A stretch of 12,859 bases of DNA. Source: an uncultured Bacillota bacterium. GTDB taxonomy: Bacteria; Bacillota; Dehalobacteriia; UBA4068. Below, piece after piece: positions 1-7,191 of the stretch. Position numbers and translations under genes: made by a program. The notes under the pieces are model-generated. The model was given only the letters and a program-made list of their open reading frames with translations. It was not told the DNA's origin and made no database searches. The first letter of the stretch is position 1, and each line of letters opens with the position of its first letter. Location: positions 1 through 12,859 of the forward strand of contig CAKQQU010000042.1 in the NCBI GenBank assembly GCA_934271085.1, written 5' to 3'.

Positions 1-10
1 TAACCCCACC

Positions 11-39
11 AAGCTCAGTCTTTAGACTGAGCTTTTTTT
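11..39 (+). terminator. Rho-independent terminator of an upstream gene
   Basis: A perfect 10-bp stem (11-20 pairs with 25-34) closes on a TTTA loop and is followed by a run of T residues. It ends a plus-strand transcript that enters from outside the window and insulates the two-component operon downstream. The TAA at 1-3 could be the stop codon of that upstream gene, but this cannot be confirmed here. Confidence 0.9.
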
Positions 40-77
40 ATATCCGCATTTCGGTTAATATATTGTCTGCGATACAG

Positions 78-117
78 CTTTAGAATATCTTAAGCATTTG
101 CAAACTATTTTCTTAAA
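78..117 (+). promoter_or_regulatory. Candidate response-regulator binding repeats
   Basis: CTTTAG at 78-83 and CTTAAG at 89-94 are similar hexamers 11 bp apart and sit just upstream of the -35 box. A third copy, CTTAAA, lies at 112-117, about two helical turns further on. OmpR/PhoB regulators commonly bind direct repeats with an 11-bp period next to the -35 element, so this may be an autoregulatory site. The match is short and the region is AT-rich, so it could be chance. Confidence 0.3.
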
Positions 118-126
118 CCTTATAAT
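98..126 (+). promoter_or_regulatory. Sigma-A promoter of the hexR operon
   Basis: A -35 box TTGCAA (98-103) is separated by exactly 17 bp from a perfect -10 box TATAAT (121-126). Transcription should start near 133, giving a short leader that carries the GGAGGAT ribosome binding site at 141-147. Confidence 0.8.
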
Positions 127-154
127 GTTAGAATAACCATGGAGGATATAAAAA

Positions 155-853
155 ATGGCTACAATTCTGATATGCGATGATGATAAAGATATTGTCAATG
201 CTTTAAATATTTATCTTTCAGCCGAGGGCTATGAAACAAGGATGGCCTACAACGGCTATGAAGCTTTGGATATTTTAAAAAATGAAACTATCCAGCTTGT
301 TCTTATGGATATTATGATGCCACAGATGGATGGTATAAGCGCTATCGCCAAAATCAGGGAAAACAATAATAATATCCCGGTAATACTTCTGACGGCGAAA
401 AGCGAGGATACGGATAAAGTATTGGGGCTGAATATCGGGGCAGACGACTATGTTACCAAGCCGTTTAATCCTGTTGAACTGCTGGCAAGGGTCAAGGCTC
501 AGTTAAGAAGGTATCTGAATTTTGGGGGCAATGTAAGCAATCCTGCCGTAATTACTGCAGGAGGAATACAGCTTAATGATAATGCCAAAACTGTTACCCT
601 GGATGGCGAACCGGTAAACCTTACGCCAACCGAGTATGATATACTTCATCTTTTGCTGCAAAACAGCGGTAAGGTTTTCTCATCTTCTGAAATATACGAA
701 AAAGTCTGGAAAACCGAAGCTTTCGGCGCTGACGGTACGGTTGCCGTTCATATCCGCCACTTAAGAGAGAAGCTGGAAATAAACCCGGCAGAACCTCGTT
801 ATCTTAAAGTAGTATGGGGGAAAGGCTATATTTTTGAGAAAGGAGATAAATGA
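155..853 (+). CDS. hexR: OmpR/PhoB-family response regulator (HexR-like)
   Basis: Cytoplasmic transcription factor of a two-component system, 232 residues, the normal length for the family. The receiver domain (about 1-120) has the acidic pocket D8/D9, the phospho-acceptor D52 in LVLMDIMMP, the switch T80 and K102 in the TKPF motif. A winged-helix DNA-binding domain (about 130-228) follows, with the typical LTPTEYDILHLL start and HIRHLREKLE recognition region. The ATG is preceded by GGAGGAT seven bases upstream. The gene overlaps the kinase gene at ATGA, so the two are translationally coupled. Sequence alone would also allow a VanR-like label, but no van ligase genes follow. The downstream glycosyltransferase, deacetylase and flippase-like genes point instead to HexR of the C. 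difficile HexRK system. The response-regulator call is certain; the symbol is inferred from context. Confidence 0.93.
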   Translation: MATILICDDDKDIVNALNIYLSAEGYETRMAYNGYEALDILKNETIQLVLMDIMMPQMDGISAIAKIRENNNNIPVILLTAKSEDTDKVLGLNIGADDYVTKPFNPVELLARVKAQLRRYLNFGGNVSNPAVITAGGIQLNDNAKTVTLDGEPVNLTPTEYDILHLLLQNSGKVFSSSEIYEKVWKTEAFGADGTVAVHIRHLREKLEINPAEPRYLKVVWGKGYIFEKGDK

Positions 854-2445
854 TGAGCCAACTCCGAAAAGACGCCAAAGCCAAGGTTTTTGCCTTTTTA
901 GCACTGGTAATTTTCTCAAATGTTTTTATCTGCTCTCTTACCGGCCTGATGGGGGCTGCCGACACCGGCATGGAAATCAGTGCTGCCGCAGACTATGACA
1001 CATTGCTTTTCCACCTGGGCCTGGCAGCGCAAGGCCACAGCGGTTTGTTTATTGCCCTTGCCATTTTATCTGTGATAATTATTTTCGCTGTCACAGCTTT
1101 TCTTATGTGGTCTGCCGGGTATCGCAAAGGCGCAGATAACGCCACTTTGGGAACCATAGATAAAATACCTTTGGATATATGGATGGTTTTTACCGCCATT
1201 GCTGATACATTTATCGTATCCTGGATTGTTAGCGATATCAACTACTGGTATTGGACTTCCGGCTTGGTATGTCTGGTAATAGGCTGCTCCTTGCTGTCAA
1301 TATTCACTGCAGGGTTTCTGGTAACTTTCGCAGCCAGGCTGAAATGCGGCGACTGGTGGAAAAACACAATAATATTTATGTTTCTGCTCAAACCCCTTTG
1401 CCGCTTTGGCAAATTCGTCTACAACAGTATCAAGCAGATAATCCATAACATGAACGTGGTATGGAAAGCTCTGCTTATCTATATACTATTTTGTACATTT
1501 GCCATAATATTTTGCGTTAACGCAAGCTACGGCTCGTCCTTTGCAGCTTTTCTTCTGGGACTTCTCGGATTAGTTACCCTGCTGTTTATCAGCATCTTTG
1601 CCATACAGTACAGCACCATTGCCAGCGCTGCCGCTAAAATGGCAGCCGGAGATCTGGACTACCGTGTGGATACCAGAAATATGTTTTATACACTCAAGCG
1701 TCACGGGATCCATCTCAACAGCATCAGCGAAGGAATGTCCCGGGCAGTGGATGAAAGGATGAAAAGCGAGCATTTCAAAACAGAGCTGATAACAAATGTT
1801 TCCCATGACCTGAAAACTCCTCTTACTTCCATTATTAATTACGTAGATCTTCTGCAGAAGATAGAGACAAATAATCCGCAGGCCAAAGAGTATTTGGATG
1901 TACTGGCCAGGCAGGCCGCCAAGCTGAAGAAACTAACTGAAGATCTTGTAGCCGCTTCCAAGGCATCCACCGGCAATATTAAAATGGAATTATCAAATAT
2001 TGATATGAATGAATTTGTGGAACAGATAGCCGGCGAATATGCAGATAAACTCCGTTCCATGGAATTGGACCCCATCACTACCATCCCCAGCGACCGATTG
2101 GTCATAATGGCCGACGGCAGATATTTATGGCGGGTCTTTGATAACCTTTTCAACAATGTCTGCAAATATGCCCAGCCTCATACCAGGGTATTCATCAGCC
2201 TAAGCGGTACCCGTGATAAGGTGAGGATATCCCTGAAAAATACTTCAAGGGAGCTGCTTAATATTACGGCGGATGAGCTTATGGAAAGGTTTGTGCGCGG
2301 AGACAGTTCCCGCAGCAGCGAAGGCAGCGGCCTGGGATTATCCATAGCCCGCAGCCTTACAGAACTTCAAAAAGGCTCCATGCAGCTTTATGTTGACGGA
2401 GATCTTTTCAAAATAGAATTGGAATTTGACCGCATATACGATTGA
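850..2445 (+). CDS. hexK: Membrane sensor histidine kinase (HexK-like)
   Basis: Partner kinase of the preceding regulator, 531 residues. The N-terminal half is hydrophobic, with about six membrane segments (near 14-35, 63-88, 108-128, 133-162, 203-225 and 230-256). A short HAMP-like stretch follows, then the dimerisation box with phospho-acceptor H319 in SHDLKTPLTS. The ATPase domain has the N-box around N432-N436 (DNLFNNVCKY), an F-box (RFVRGDSS) and an intact G2 box (GSGLGL). The usual G1 motif DxGxG is replaced by KNTS-type sequence. This substitution is, from memory, shared by a clostridial kinase subfamily. AGGAG at 841-845 lies 4 nt before the ATG at 850 and 7 nt before the next in-frame ATG at 853, so translation may begin one codon later. 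The large membrane domain with little extracytoplasmic sequence suggests sensing at or within the membrane. The kinase call is certain; the HexK assignment comes from the operon. Confidence 0.92.
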   Translation: MMSQLRKDAKAKVFAFLALVIFSNVFICSLTGLMGAADTGMEISAAADYDTLLFHLGLAAQGHSGLFIALAILSVIIIFAVTAFLMWSAGYRKGADNATLGTIDKIPLDIWMVFTAIADTFIVSWIVSDINYWYWTSGLVCLVIGCSLLSIFTAGFLVTFAARLKCGDWWKNTIIFMFLLKPLCRFGKFVYNSIKQIIHNMNVVWKALLIYILFCTFAIIFCVNASYGSSFAAFLLGLLGLVTLLFISIFAIQYSTIASAAAKMAAGDLDYRVDTRNMFYTLKRHGIHLNSISEGMSRAVDERMKSEHFKTELITNVSHDLKTPLTSIINYVDLLQKIETNNPQAKEYLDVLARQAAKLKKLTEDLVAASKASTGNIKMELSNIDMNEFVEQIAGEYADKLRSMELDPITTIPSDRLVIMADGRYLWRVFDNLFNNVCKYAQPHTRVFISLSGTRDKVRISLKNTSRELLNITADELMERFVRGDSSRSSEGSGLGLSIARSLTELQKGSMQLYVDGDLFKIELEFDRIYD

Positions 2446-2493
2446 TAATAATAATCATACTGTAGAGAAATATAAAACAGCAGGAGAATTATA

Positions 2494-3606
2494 ATGAAAA
2501 TCATTATTCTAACCGGGAAATTCGGCATGGGTCATTTTAGCGCTGCCCAAAACATAAAAACTATGCTGGATTCTGCCATACCCGGGCAAAGAATTATTAT
2601 TGGGGATCTGTACGAAATAGCTTTTCCGCAGCGGCATAATCTTATTTATTCCGTTTACGGTAATCTTGTAAAAAAAGGCGGCAAACTGGTTGGCATGGCC
2701 TATTCCAATGCCATTGGCGAAAACGGGGATTTGCCCCTGGCCCTTGATATTCCCCAGCGCTATCTTCTGGATAAGCTCAGCGAATATCTGGATCGCCAAT
2801 CGCCCGATCTTATCATATCTACATATTCCCTGGCAGCCAGGCTTGTCTCTCTTTATATAAAAAACCGCCGTCTTACTACTCCGCTGATAACCTGCATAAC
2901 AGATGTGGGGGTACACAATGTGTGGCTTAACAGCAATACATCGTTATATCTTACCGCCTGCAGGGAAACTGCCGACTCCCTTTTTGAAAAGGGAGTATCT
3001 GCTGATAAAATAGCCCTGTGCGGTATGCCCCTAAAAAAGGAGTTCTATCGTAAAAGCCGCATGCATGGCTTATCCCGAACCAGGGAACTGCTGATAATGG
3101 GAGGCGGTCTGGGCATGCTTCCCGGGCATAAATCGTTTTATGCAGGCATTGACAGGCTTGCCAATGTACATACCACAGTTATATGCGGCAATAACCGAAA
3201 ACTGGAACAAAAACTGCGCAACTGGAATTTTTCCCATATTACCGTACTGGGCAAATGCAACAGCGTCCCGGAATACATGTATAATGCCGATCTGTTCCTG
3301 ACCAAGCCCGGAGGCATAAGCACTTTTGAAGCGGCGGCGGCAACTCTGCCCATGCTGTTATTCAGCCCTTCTATGGAGCAGGAAAAACATAATCTGGATT
3401 ATATTCTCAGCAACAATTTCGGGCAGGTCCTATCTGCAACTGAGGATATCCCTGCACAGATAAACAGTATGATAAATAATCAAAAATTGCTGCGGCAAAT
3501 AAGCAGCAATATGCGGGATTTCGGAAACAGCCTGGATCACTTTGCTCTGATAAACTATGTTCGGCAGATGAAAGATATTTTGGAAACAGAAAGAAGCGTG
3601 TCCTGA
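2494..3606 (+). CDS. hexS: MGDG-synthase-like glycolipid glycosyltransferase (HexS-like)
   Basis: A 370-residue GT28-type (GT-B fold) glycosyltransferase of the MGDG synthase/UgtP family, which transfers a sugar from a UDP donor onto diacylglycerol or a glycolipid at the inner membrane face. The N-terminal acceptor domain has the hallmark GMGH (11-14) followed by SAAQNI. The C-terminal donor domain begins near GGGLG (203-207) and contains KPGGISTFEA (271-280), the nucleotide-sugar motif. In the C. difficile hexSDF system the homologous position encodes the transferase that extends a monohexosyl lipid with an amino sugar; that substrate is inferred here. The ribosome binding site GGAG is at 2483-2486. 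The gene lies 48 bp after the kinase with no convincing promoter between them, and its stop overlaps the next start by one base. A simple UgtP-type glucosyltransferase is the main alternative. Confidence 0.88.
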   Translation: MKIIILTGKFGMGHFSAAQNIKTMLDSAIPGQRIIIGDLYEIAFPQRHNLIYSVYGNLVKKGGKLVGMAYSNAIGENGDLPLALDIPQRYLLDKLSEYLDRQSPDLIISTYSLAARLVSLYIKNRRLTTPLITCITDVGVHNVWLNSNTSLYLTACRETADSLFEKGVSADKIALCGMPLKKEFYRKSRMHGLSRTRELLIMGGGLGMLPGHKSFYAGIDRLANVHTTVICGNNRKLEQKLRNWNFSHITVLGKCNSVPEYMYNADLFLTKPGGISTFEAAAATLPMLLFSPSMEQEKHNLDYILSNNFGQVLSATEDIPAQINSMINNQKLLRQISSNMRDFGNSLDHFALINYVRQMKDILETERSVS

Positions 3607-4316
3607 TGCTGATCCTGATGCTGCCGGTTGCGTTTTTTATCGGATGGCTTATATATGCGCTTTTGCCTACCATCATATTTAAATATGTCAAAACTTATAC
3701 GCTGCCCATAAGCAATACCGGGGAAAAACGGCTTTTGCTGACCTTCGACGATGGGCCTGACCCCCGCTATACATATCGAGTGCTGGAGATACTTAAAAAG
3801 TATAATATCAAGGCAATTTTTTTTCTGCCCGCCTTTAAAGCGTTACGCTATCCCGGTATAGCAGATAGTATCCGCCGGGACGGGCATATGATAGGTTGCC
3901 ACGGTCATGCGCACCGCAATCCGCTTTTCCAGGGGCCCTGGACAACAAAAAAGGATTTTCGGCAAAGCTCTCTGGTCTGGGAAGAGCTGGGATACAGCCC
4001 GCAGTTTTACCGCCCTCCCCACGGTTGCCTCAACCTTTCATCCCTTGCCGCCTGCCGCAGATATGGCTACCGGCTGCTGCTGTGGAATACCATAGTAGGG
4101 GATTGGCGCAATACCGGCAAAGATATTATTCTGGAAATACTGATTGAGAATCTTAGACCTGGAAATATTATACTGCTGCACGATTCCGGAGAAGATACCG
4201 GCGGAGAACCGGGAGCTCCGGAAGGAACTATAGAAGCCCTGGCTGAATTTATTCCCAGGGCCATGGAGAGGGGATACTGTTTTATCTCCCCGGAAGAATA
4301 CCTGAATGAACCATAA
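3606..4316 (+). CDS. hexD: Membrane-anchored polysaccharide deacetylase, CE4/NodB family (HexD-like)
   Basis: A 236-residue carbohydrate esterase 4 domain behind a single N-terminal membrane segment (about 2-24). All five NodB motifs are visible: TFDDGPD with D48 and D49, the metal-binding HGHAH with H99 and H103 (an extra histidine, H101, sits between them), RPPHG (136-140), GDW (165-167) and LLHD with the catalytic histidine H192. The family removes N-acetyl groups from GlcNAc-type sugars. Its place between a glycolipid glycosyltransferase and a flippase-like protein suggests that it deacetylates a HexNAc-glycolipid to give a free amine, as proposed for HexD in C. difficile, rather than peptidoglycan. 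The start overlaps the upstream stop (TGATG) and lacks a strong ribosome binding site, consistent with translational coupling. Peptidoglycan or teichoic-acid deacetylation remains possible. Confidence 0.9.
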   Translation: MLILMLPVAFFIGWLIYALLPTIIFKYVKTYTLPISNTGEKRLLLTFDDGPDPRYTYRVLEILKKYNIKAIFFLPAFKALRYPGIADSIRRDGHMIGCHGHAHRNPLFQGPWTTKKDFRQSSLVWEELGYSPQFYRPPHGCLNLSSLAACRRYGYRLLLWNTIVGDWRNTGKDIILEILIENLRPGNIILLHDSGEDTGGEPGAPEGTIEALAEFIPRAMERGYCFISPEEYLNEP

Positions 4317-5358
4317 AATACTTGACCGAAAAAAACATACTGTTTGCCTTGCCGGGGTGATCCTGCTGGTATTGCTTACCGGGTTATTCCTTTTTAAAGA
4401 CCGGGATATTACCGCCATACCCCAGGCCCTGGCAGGGACCAACCCTTATTATATTCTGGCAGGTATAGGGGCCATAGCTGCTTTTTTTGCGCTGGAGGCA
4501 AGAGGTATCCAGATATTGCTGCAGCCCTTGGCCGGCGGGATGGGGTATATGCAGACATATAAATATGCGCTGATAGATTTCTATTTCAGCTCCATAACCC
4601 CGGGCTGCAGCGGAGGGCAGCCATCCCAGGCATTTTTTATGTATAAGGATAATATTCCTCTTTCCGCATCATCCCTGGCTTTGCTTACCTTCAATATGGT
4701 TTACCATTTTGCGATAATACTTTTTGCCGTTGCCATAGCCATTTGGGCGCCCGGGGACATACTGTCGGGAATAGGCGCTTTTAAAATTCTCCTTGTATAC
4801 GGACTGACTATCCAATTTCTTTTGATCATTCTTTATTTGCTGGCCATTTTCAACCGCAAACTGATCTGCCGCATCATCTATTGCCTGGCAGCATTTCTTA
4901 CAAAAATCAGACTGGTAAAGGATCCGGAAAAATTCCGCGCAAAAGCCGCCCTGCAGATAGACGCTTACTGCCAGGGAGCCTGCTATATTAAAAACCATCC
5001 CTTGCTGCTGCTACGCACAATAGTCATAGTACTGCTGCATCTGCTGATGCTTTATTCTGTTCCTTACTGGATCTACCGCGCTTTGGGACTATCTGGCATA
5101 TCTTTTATGGAAATGATAACTATCCAGGCAGCTTTGACGATTTGTATTGAATCACTGCCCATACCCGGCGGCATAGGCGTTGCGGAAGGAGGCTTTTTCC
5201 TTATTTATACCAAAATTTTCGGCGAGGGGCTGCTGCTTCCGGCACTGTTGCTGTGCCGGGGCCTGAATTATTATCTGGGACTGCTGGCCGGAGGCGCTGT
5301 TTCCGCTATATCTTTTTCAAGGACACAACAGCAAAACAAAACCGAAGCTGCAGGCTAA
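4306..5358 (+). CDS. hexF: Flippase-like UPF0104/LPG-synthase TM-domain protein (HexF-like)
   Basis: A 350-residue polytopic membrane protein matching the transmembrane domain of MprF-type lysyl-phosphatidylglycerol synthases (UPF0104/YbhN family). It lacks the cytosolic aminoacyl transferase domain that makes MprF much longer. Hydrophobic segments are visible at about 12-30, 44-64, 120-147, 155-180, 186-201, 230-256, 262-285 and 303-336. Two conserved family signatures stand out: TPGCSGGQPSQ (98-108) and LPIPGGIGVAEG (about 284-295). In MprF this domain carries lipid flippase activity. After a glycosyltransferase and a deacetylase it most likely translocates the resulting aminoglycolipid, as proposed for HexF. 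It overlaps the deacetylase gene by 11 bp, so it belongs to the same transcript. No terminator follows before the nudC promoter, so read-through into nudC is possible. Confidence 0.88.
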   Translation: MNHKILDRKKHTVCLAGVILLVLLTGLFLFKDRDITAIPQALAGTNPYYILAGIGAIAAFFALEARGIQILLQPLAGGMGYMQTYKYALIDFYFSSITPGCSGGQPSQAFFMYKDNIPLSASSLALLTFNMVYHFAIILFAVAIAIWAPGDILSGIGAFKILLVYGLTIQFLLIILYLLAIFNRKLICRIIYCLAAFLTKIRLVKDPEKFRAKAALQIDAYCQGACYIKNHPLLLLRTIVIVLLHLLMLYSVPYWIYRALGLSGISFMEMITIQAALTICIESLPIPGGIGVAEGGFFLIYTKIFGEGLLLPALLLCRGLNYYLGLLAGGAVSAISFSRTQQQNKTEAAG

Positions 5359-5377
5359 CGATTATTTTCGCTGTACT

Positions 5378-5406
5378 TTGCATGTTGGGATTATTTCTGG
5401 TATAAT
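5378..5406 (+). promoter_or_regulatory. Extended -10 sigma-A promoter of nudC
   Basis: TTGCAT (5378-5383), a 17-bp spacer and TATAAT (5401-5406). The spacer ends in TGG, giving an extended TGnTATAAT element. It lies in the 79-bp gap after hexF and 31 bp before the nudC start. Confidence 0.8.
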
Positions 5407-5437
5407 GAGTGAACTACATAACCAGAGGTATTAGTTT

Positions 5438-6283
5438 ATGATACAGGATATTTTTCCACATGCGTTTGACAACAGTTTTTCTCCACGCAAACCGCTGGTA
5501 GGGGACAGAGTCCTTATATATAGAGACGATGCGGTCCTTATCTGCTGCGATGAGGAAGCCGGCCCCCAGCTACCCACATTCGGCGAGCTGATAAAATATT
5601 GGTCAGATATAGAAAAGCATGCTACCTATCTTTTTGCAATAGATAGCGAAGGTTTTTTTCTGGTGGATGAAAGCGAAGTTAATATAAGGCTGCCCAAAAA
5701 ATATATGCTGGAAAACGTCTCGCTTTTCAGAACCATGAATCCCCAATATCTGGCATTTGCCGGCATTACCGGACATCAGCTTTACAAATGGTATACGGAA
5801 AACAAATATTGCGGTAGCTGCGGCAGCATAATGGAAAACGGCACAACTGAAAGATCCAAAGTATGCCCTGACTGCGGTATGACCGTCTATCCTCATATTT
5901 CTCCGGCCGTCATCGTTGCCGTTACCGATGGTAAAAGGCTGCTTATGGCACGCAGCAAAACCAGCTCCTACAAACGCTACGGGCTTATTGCCGGGTTTGT
6001 GGAATTCGGCGAATCTTTTGAGGATACGGTAAAAAGGGAATTACAGGAAGAAGTAGGCATATGCGTAAAAAATCTCCGCTACTACAAAAGCCAGCCCTGG
6101 GCGTTCAGCGGCGCTGAGATGGTAGGCTTTCTGGCGGAGCTTGACGGCGACGACACGCTTACGGTAGACGAAAACGAACTTACAGAGGCCAAATGGTTCA
6201 GCAGGGATGATATCCCTGCCAGCGAAAGCAATATCAGTATCGCCCAGGAGCTTATCGAAACAGTTCGCAGCCAGATCGGGTGA
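5438..6283 (+). CDS. nudC: NAD(H) diphosphatase, Nudix family
   Basis: A 281-residue NudC-type enzyme that hydrolyses NADH/NAD+ to NMN(H) and AMP, and in characterised relatives removes NAD caps from RNA. A zinc ribbon is formed by C125/C128 and C143/C146. The Nudix box spans 186-208 with the full GX5EX7REUXEEXGU pattern (G186, E192, R200, E201, E204, E205, G207). Ten residues later comes SQPWAFS (218-224), a variant of the SQPWPFP signature that separates NudC from other Nudix enzymes; the two later prolines are changed here. The N-terminal domain (about 1-110) is the usual divergent NUDIX-like region. Length is close to other NudC proteins. The gene has its own promoter and an AGAGGT ribosome binding site at 5424-5429. 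It is probably a housekeeping monocistron unrelated to the upstream operon. Confidence 0.92.
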   Translation: MIQDIFPHAFDNSFSPRKPLVGDRVLIYRDDAVLICCDEEAGPQLPTFGELIKYWSDIEKHATYLFAIDSEGFFLVDESEVNIRLPKKYMLENVSLFRTMNPQYLAFAGITGHQLYKWYTENKYCGSCGSIMENGTTERSKVCPDCGMTVYPHISPAVIVAVTDGKRLLMARSKTSSYKRYGLIAGFVEFGESFEDTVKRELQEEVGICVKNLRYYKSQPWAFSGAEMVGFLAELDGDDTLTVDENELTEAKWFSRDDIPASESNISIAQELIETVRSQIG

Positions 6284-6311
6284 ATAACATCTGAATTTGC
6301 CAAACAATAAA

Positions 6312-6341
6312 TTGACAGTATCCCGCTTATGGTGTTAGAAT
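6312..6341 (+). promoter_or_regulatory. Sigma-A promoter of the 6386 lipoprotein gene
   Basis: A consensus -35 TTGACA (6312-6317), an 18-bp spacer and TAGAAT (6336-6341), with TG at 6333-6334 giving an extended -10. An in-frame upstream ATG at 6329 falls inside this promoter, which argues that translation begins at 6386. Confidence 0.8.
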
Positions 6342-6385
6342 ACATCAAGCAGCTGTATTTGAATTATCTGCCTGGAGGTAAAATT

Positions 6386-6823
6386 ATGAAAAAACTACTG
6401 ATCGCACTTTTAATGTTCTCTGTGATTTTTGTCTTTGCCGCCTGCGGCAGCAATAATCAGGATAATAACGACAGCGGCAATGATATAAGCGAGCCTGTTG
6501 CCAGCGAGTCTGATATTTCCGATTTTGATACTCTGAAAGCGCTGCCCAAGTATAAAGGCGCCGGCGAGATCCAGTATCCCTGGGAAGACGCCACTTCCGG
6601 CTTTTGGGTATCCGGCGCGGCTTTATCAGATATGCAGAAATATGGCGAAAGCCTCGTTAATGACGGTTGGGTATTAAACGATAAAGTGGCGGATTATAAT
6701 GAAAGTGAAAATCTTTATTATGTATCAGCCGACGGTTCTTTGGAAGTTCAGCTTAAACTTATGGGCGATGAATACATTCGCATAACCATGGGTGCTCCTG
6801 AAGATATCGAGGGCCTTCAATAG
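6386..6823 (+). CDS. Small lipoprotein of unknown function
   Basis: A 145-residue secreted lipoprotein. It starts with a lysine-rich MKK n-region and a hydrophobic core, and ends in the lipobox FAAC with C20 as the lipidation site. A low-complexity Asn/Asp/Ser linker (about 22-50) follows, then a compact domain of about 90 residues rich in Tyr, Trp and Gly. The start at 6386 is chosen because GGAGGT (6374-6379) lies seven bases upstream and a signal peptide begins there; an in-frame ATG at 6329 would place the start within the promoter. I do not recognise the mature domain. The overall look is that of the many clostridial lipoproteins carrying domains of unknown function. It is a single-gene transcript ending at the terminator at 6846. 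Confidence 0.85.
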   Translation: MKKLLIALLMFSVIFVFAACGSNNQDNNDSGNDISEPVASESDISDFDTLKALPKYKGAGEIQYPWEDATSGFWVSGAALSDMQKYGESLVNDGWVLNDKVADYNESENLYYVSADGSLEVQLKLMGDEYIRITMGAPEDIEGLQ

Positions 6824-6845
6824 TATATCAAACCGGCACTAATAA

Positions 6846-6878
6846 AAGAGGCGGATATTTGATCCGCCTCTTATTTAT
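6846..6878 (+). terminator. Terminator of the small lipoprotein gene
   Basis: An 11-bp perfect stem (6846-6856 with 6862-6872) around a 5-base loop, followed by a broken T-rich tract (ATTTATAT). It starts 22 bp after the lipoprotein stop codon. The T tract is weak but the stem is GC-rich. Confidence 0.75.
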
Positions 6879-6954
6879 ATACGACCATAAATATTGATAT
6901 CACATGTTACCAATATTATCCCGGAGAGAAGCAGCATATCGGCAATATCTGCGC

Positions 6955-6983
6955 AAAAAAAAAGACGTCTGAAACAGACGTCT
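6955..6983 (-). terminator. Terminator of the tRNA-Pro/tRNA-Gln transcript
   Basis: Read on the minus strand, a 9-bp perfect stem (6963-6971 with 6975-6983) with a 3-base loop is followed by nine T residues (6955-6963 as A on the plus strand). The first stem base is the terminal A of the tRNA-Gln CCA end. Confidence 0.9.
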
Positions 6984-7057
6984 GGCTGGGGTGGAAGGAT
7001 TCGAACCTTCGCATGACGATTTCAGAGACCGTTGCCTTACCGCTTGGCGACACCCCA
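6983..7057 (-). tRNA. tRNA-Gln (anticodon CUG)
   Basis: A full cloverleaf on the minus strand. The 7-bp acceptor TGGGGTG pairs with CACCCCA, the D arm is GCC/GGC, and the anticodon stem ACGGT/ATCGT contains one G-T wobble. The anticodon loop is CTCTGAA (7021-7027), giving CTG, and the T arm is GAAGG/CCTTC with loop TTCGAAT. The discriminator is G, as usual for glutamine tRNAs, and CCA is encoded. It reads CAG codons and is co-transcribed behind tRNA-Pro. Confidence 0.95.
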
Positions 7058-7096
7058 ATACTAGTAAACAGATAAACAGATTGCTTTGACGAGTTA

Positions 7097-7173
<77 letters not shown>

Positions 7174-7191
7174 CCTCATTGCAACGTTTTT

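Noticed and set aside
155..2445. Vancomycin-resistance type VanR/VanS pair
   Set aside because: The regulator resembles VanR, but no vanH, ligase or vanX genes follow, and the downstream genes fit a glycolipid system instead.
2471..2476. Internal promoter before hexS (TATAAA)
   Set aside because: No -35 box is found at 16-18 bp, and TTGATA at 2442 is 23 bp away, so the spacing is wrong.
6329..6385. N-terminal extension of the small lipoprotein from ATG 6329
   Set aside because: It would begin inside the promoter, has no ribosome binding site and would bury the signal peptide.
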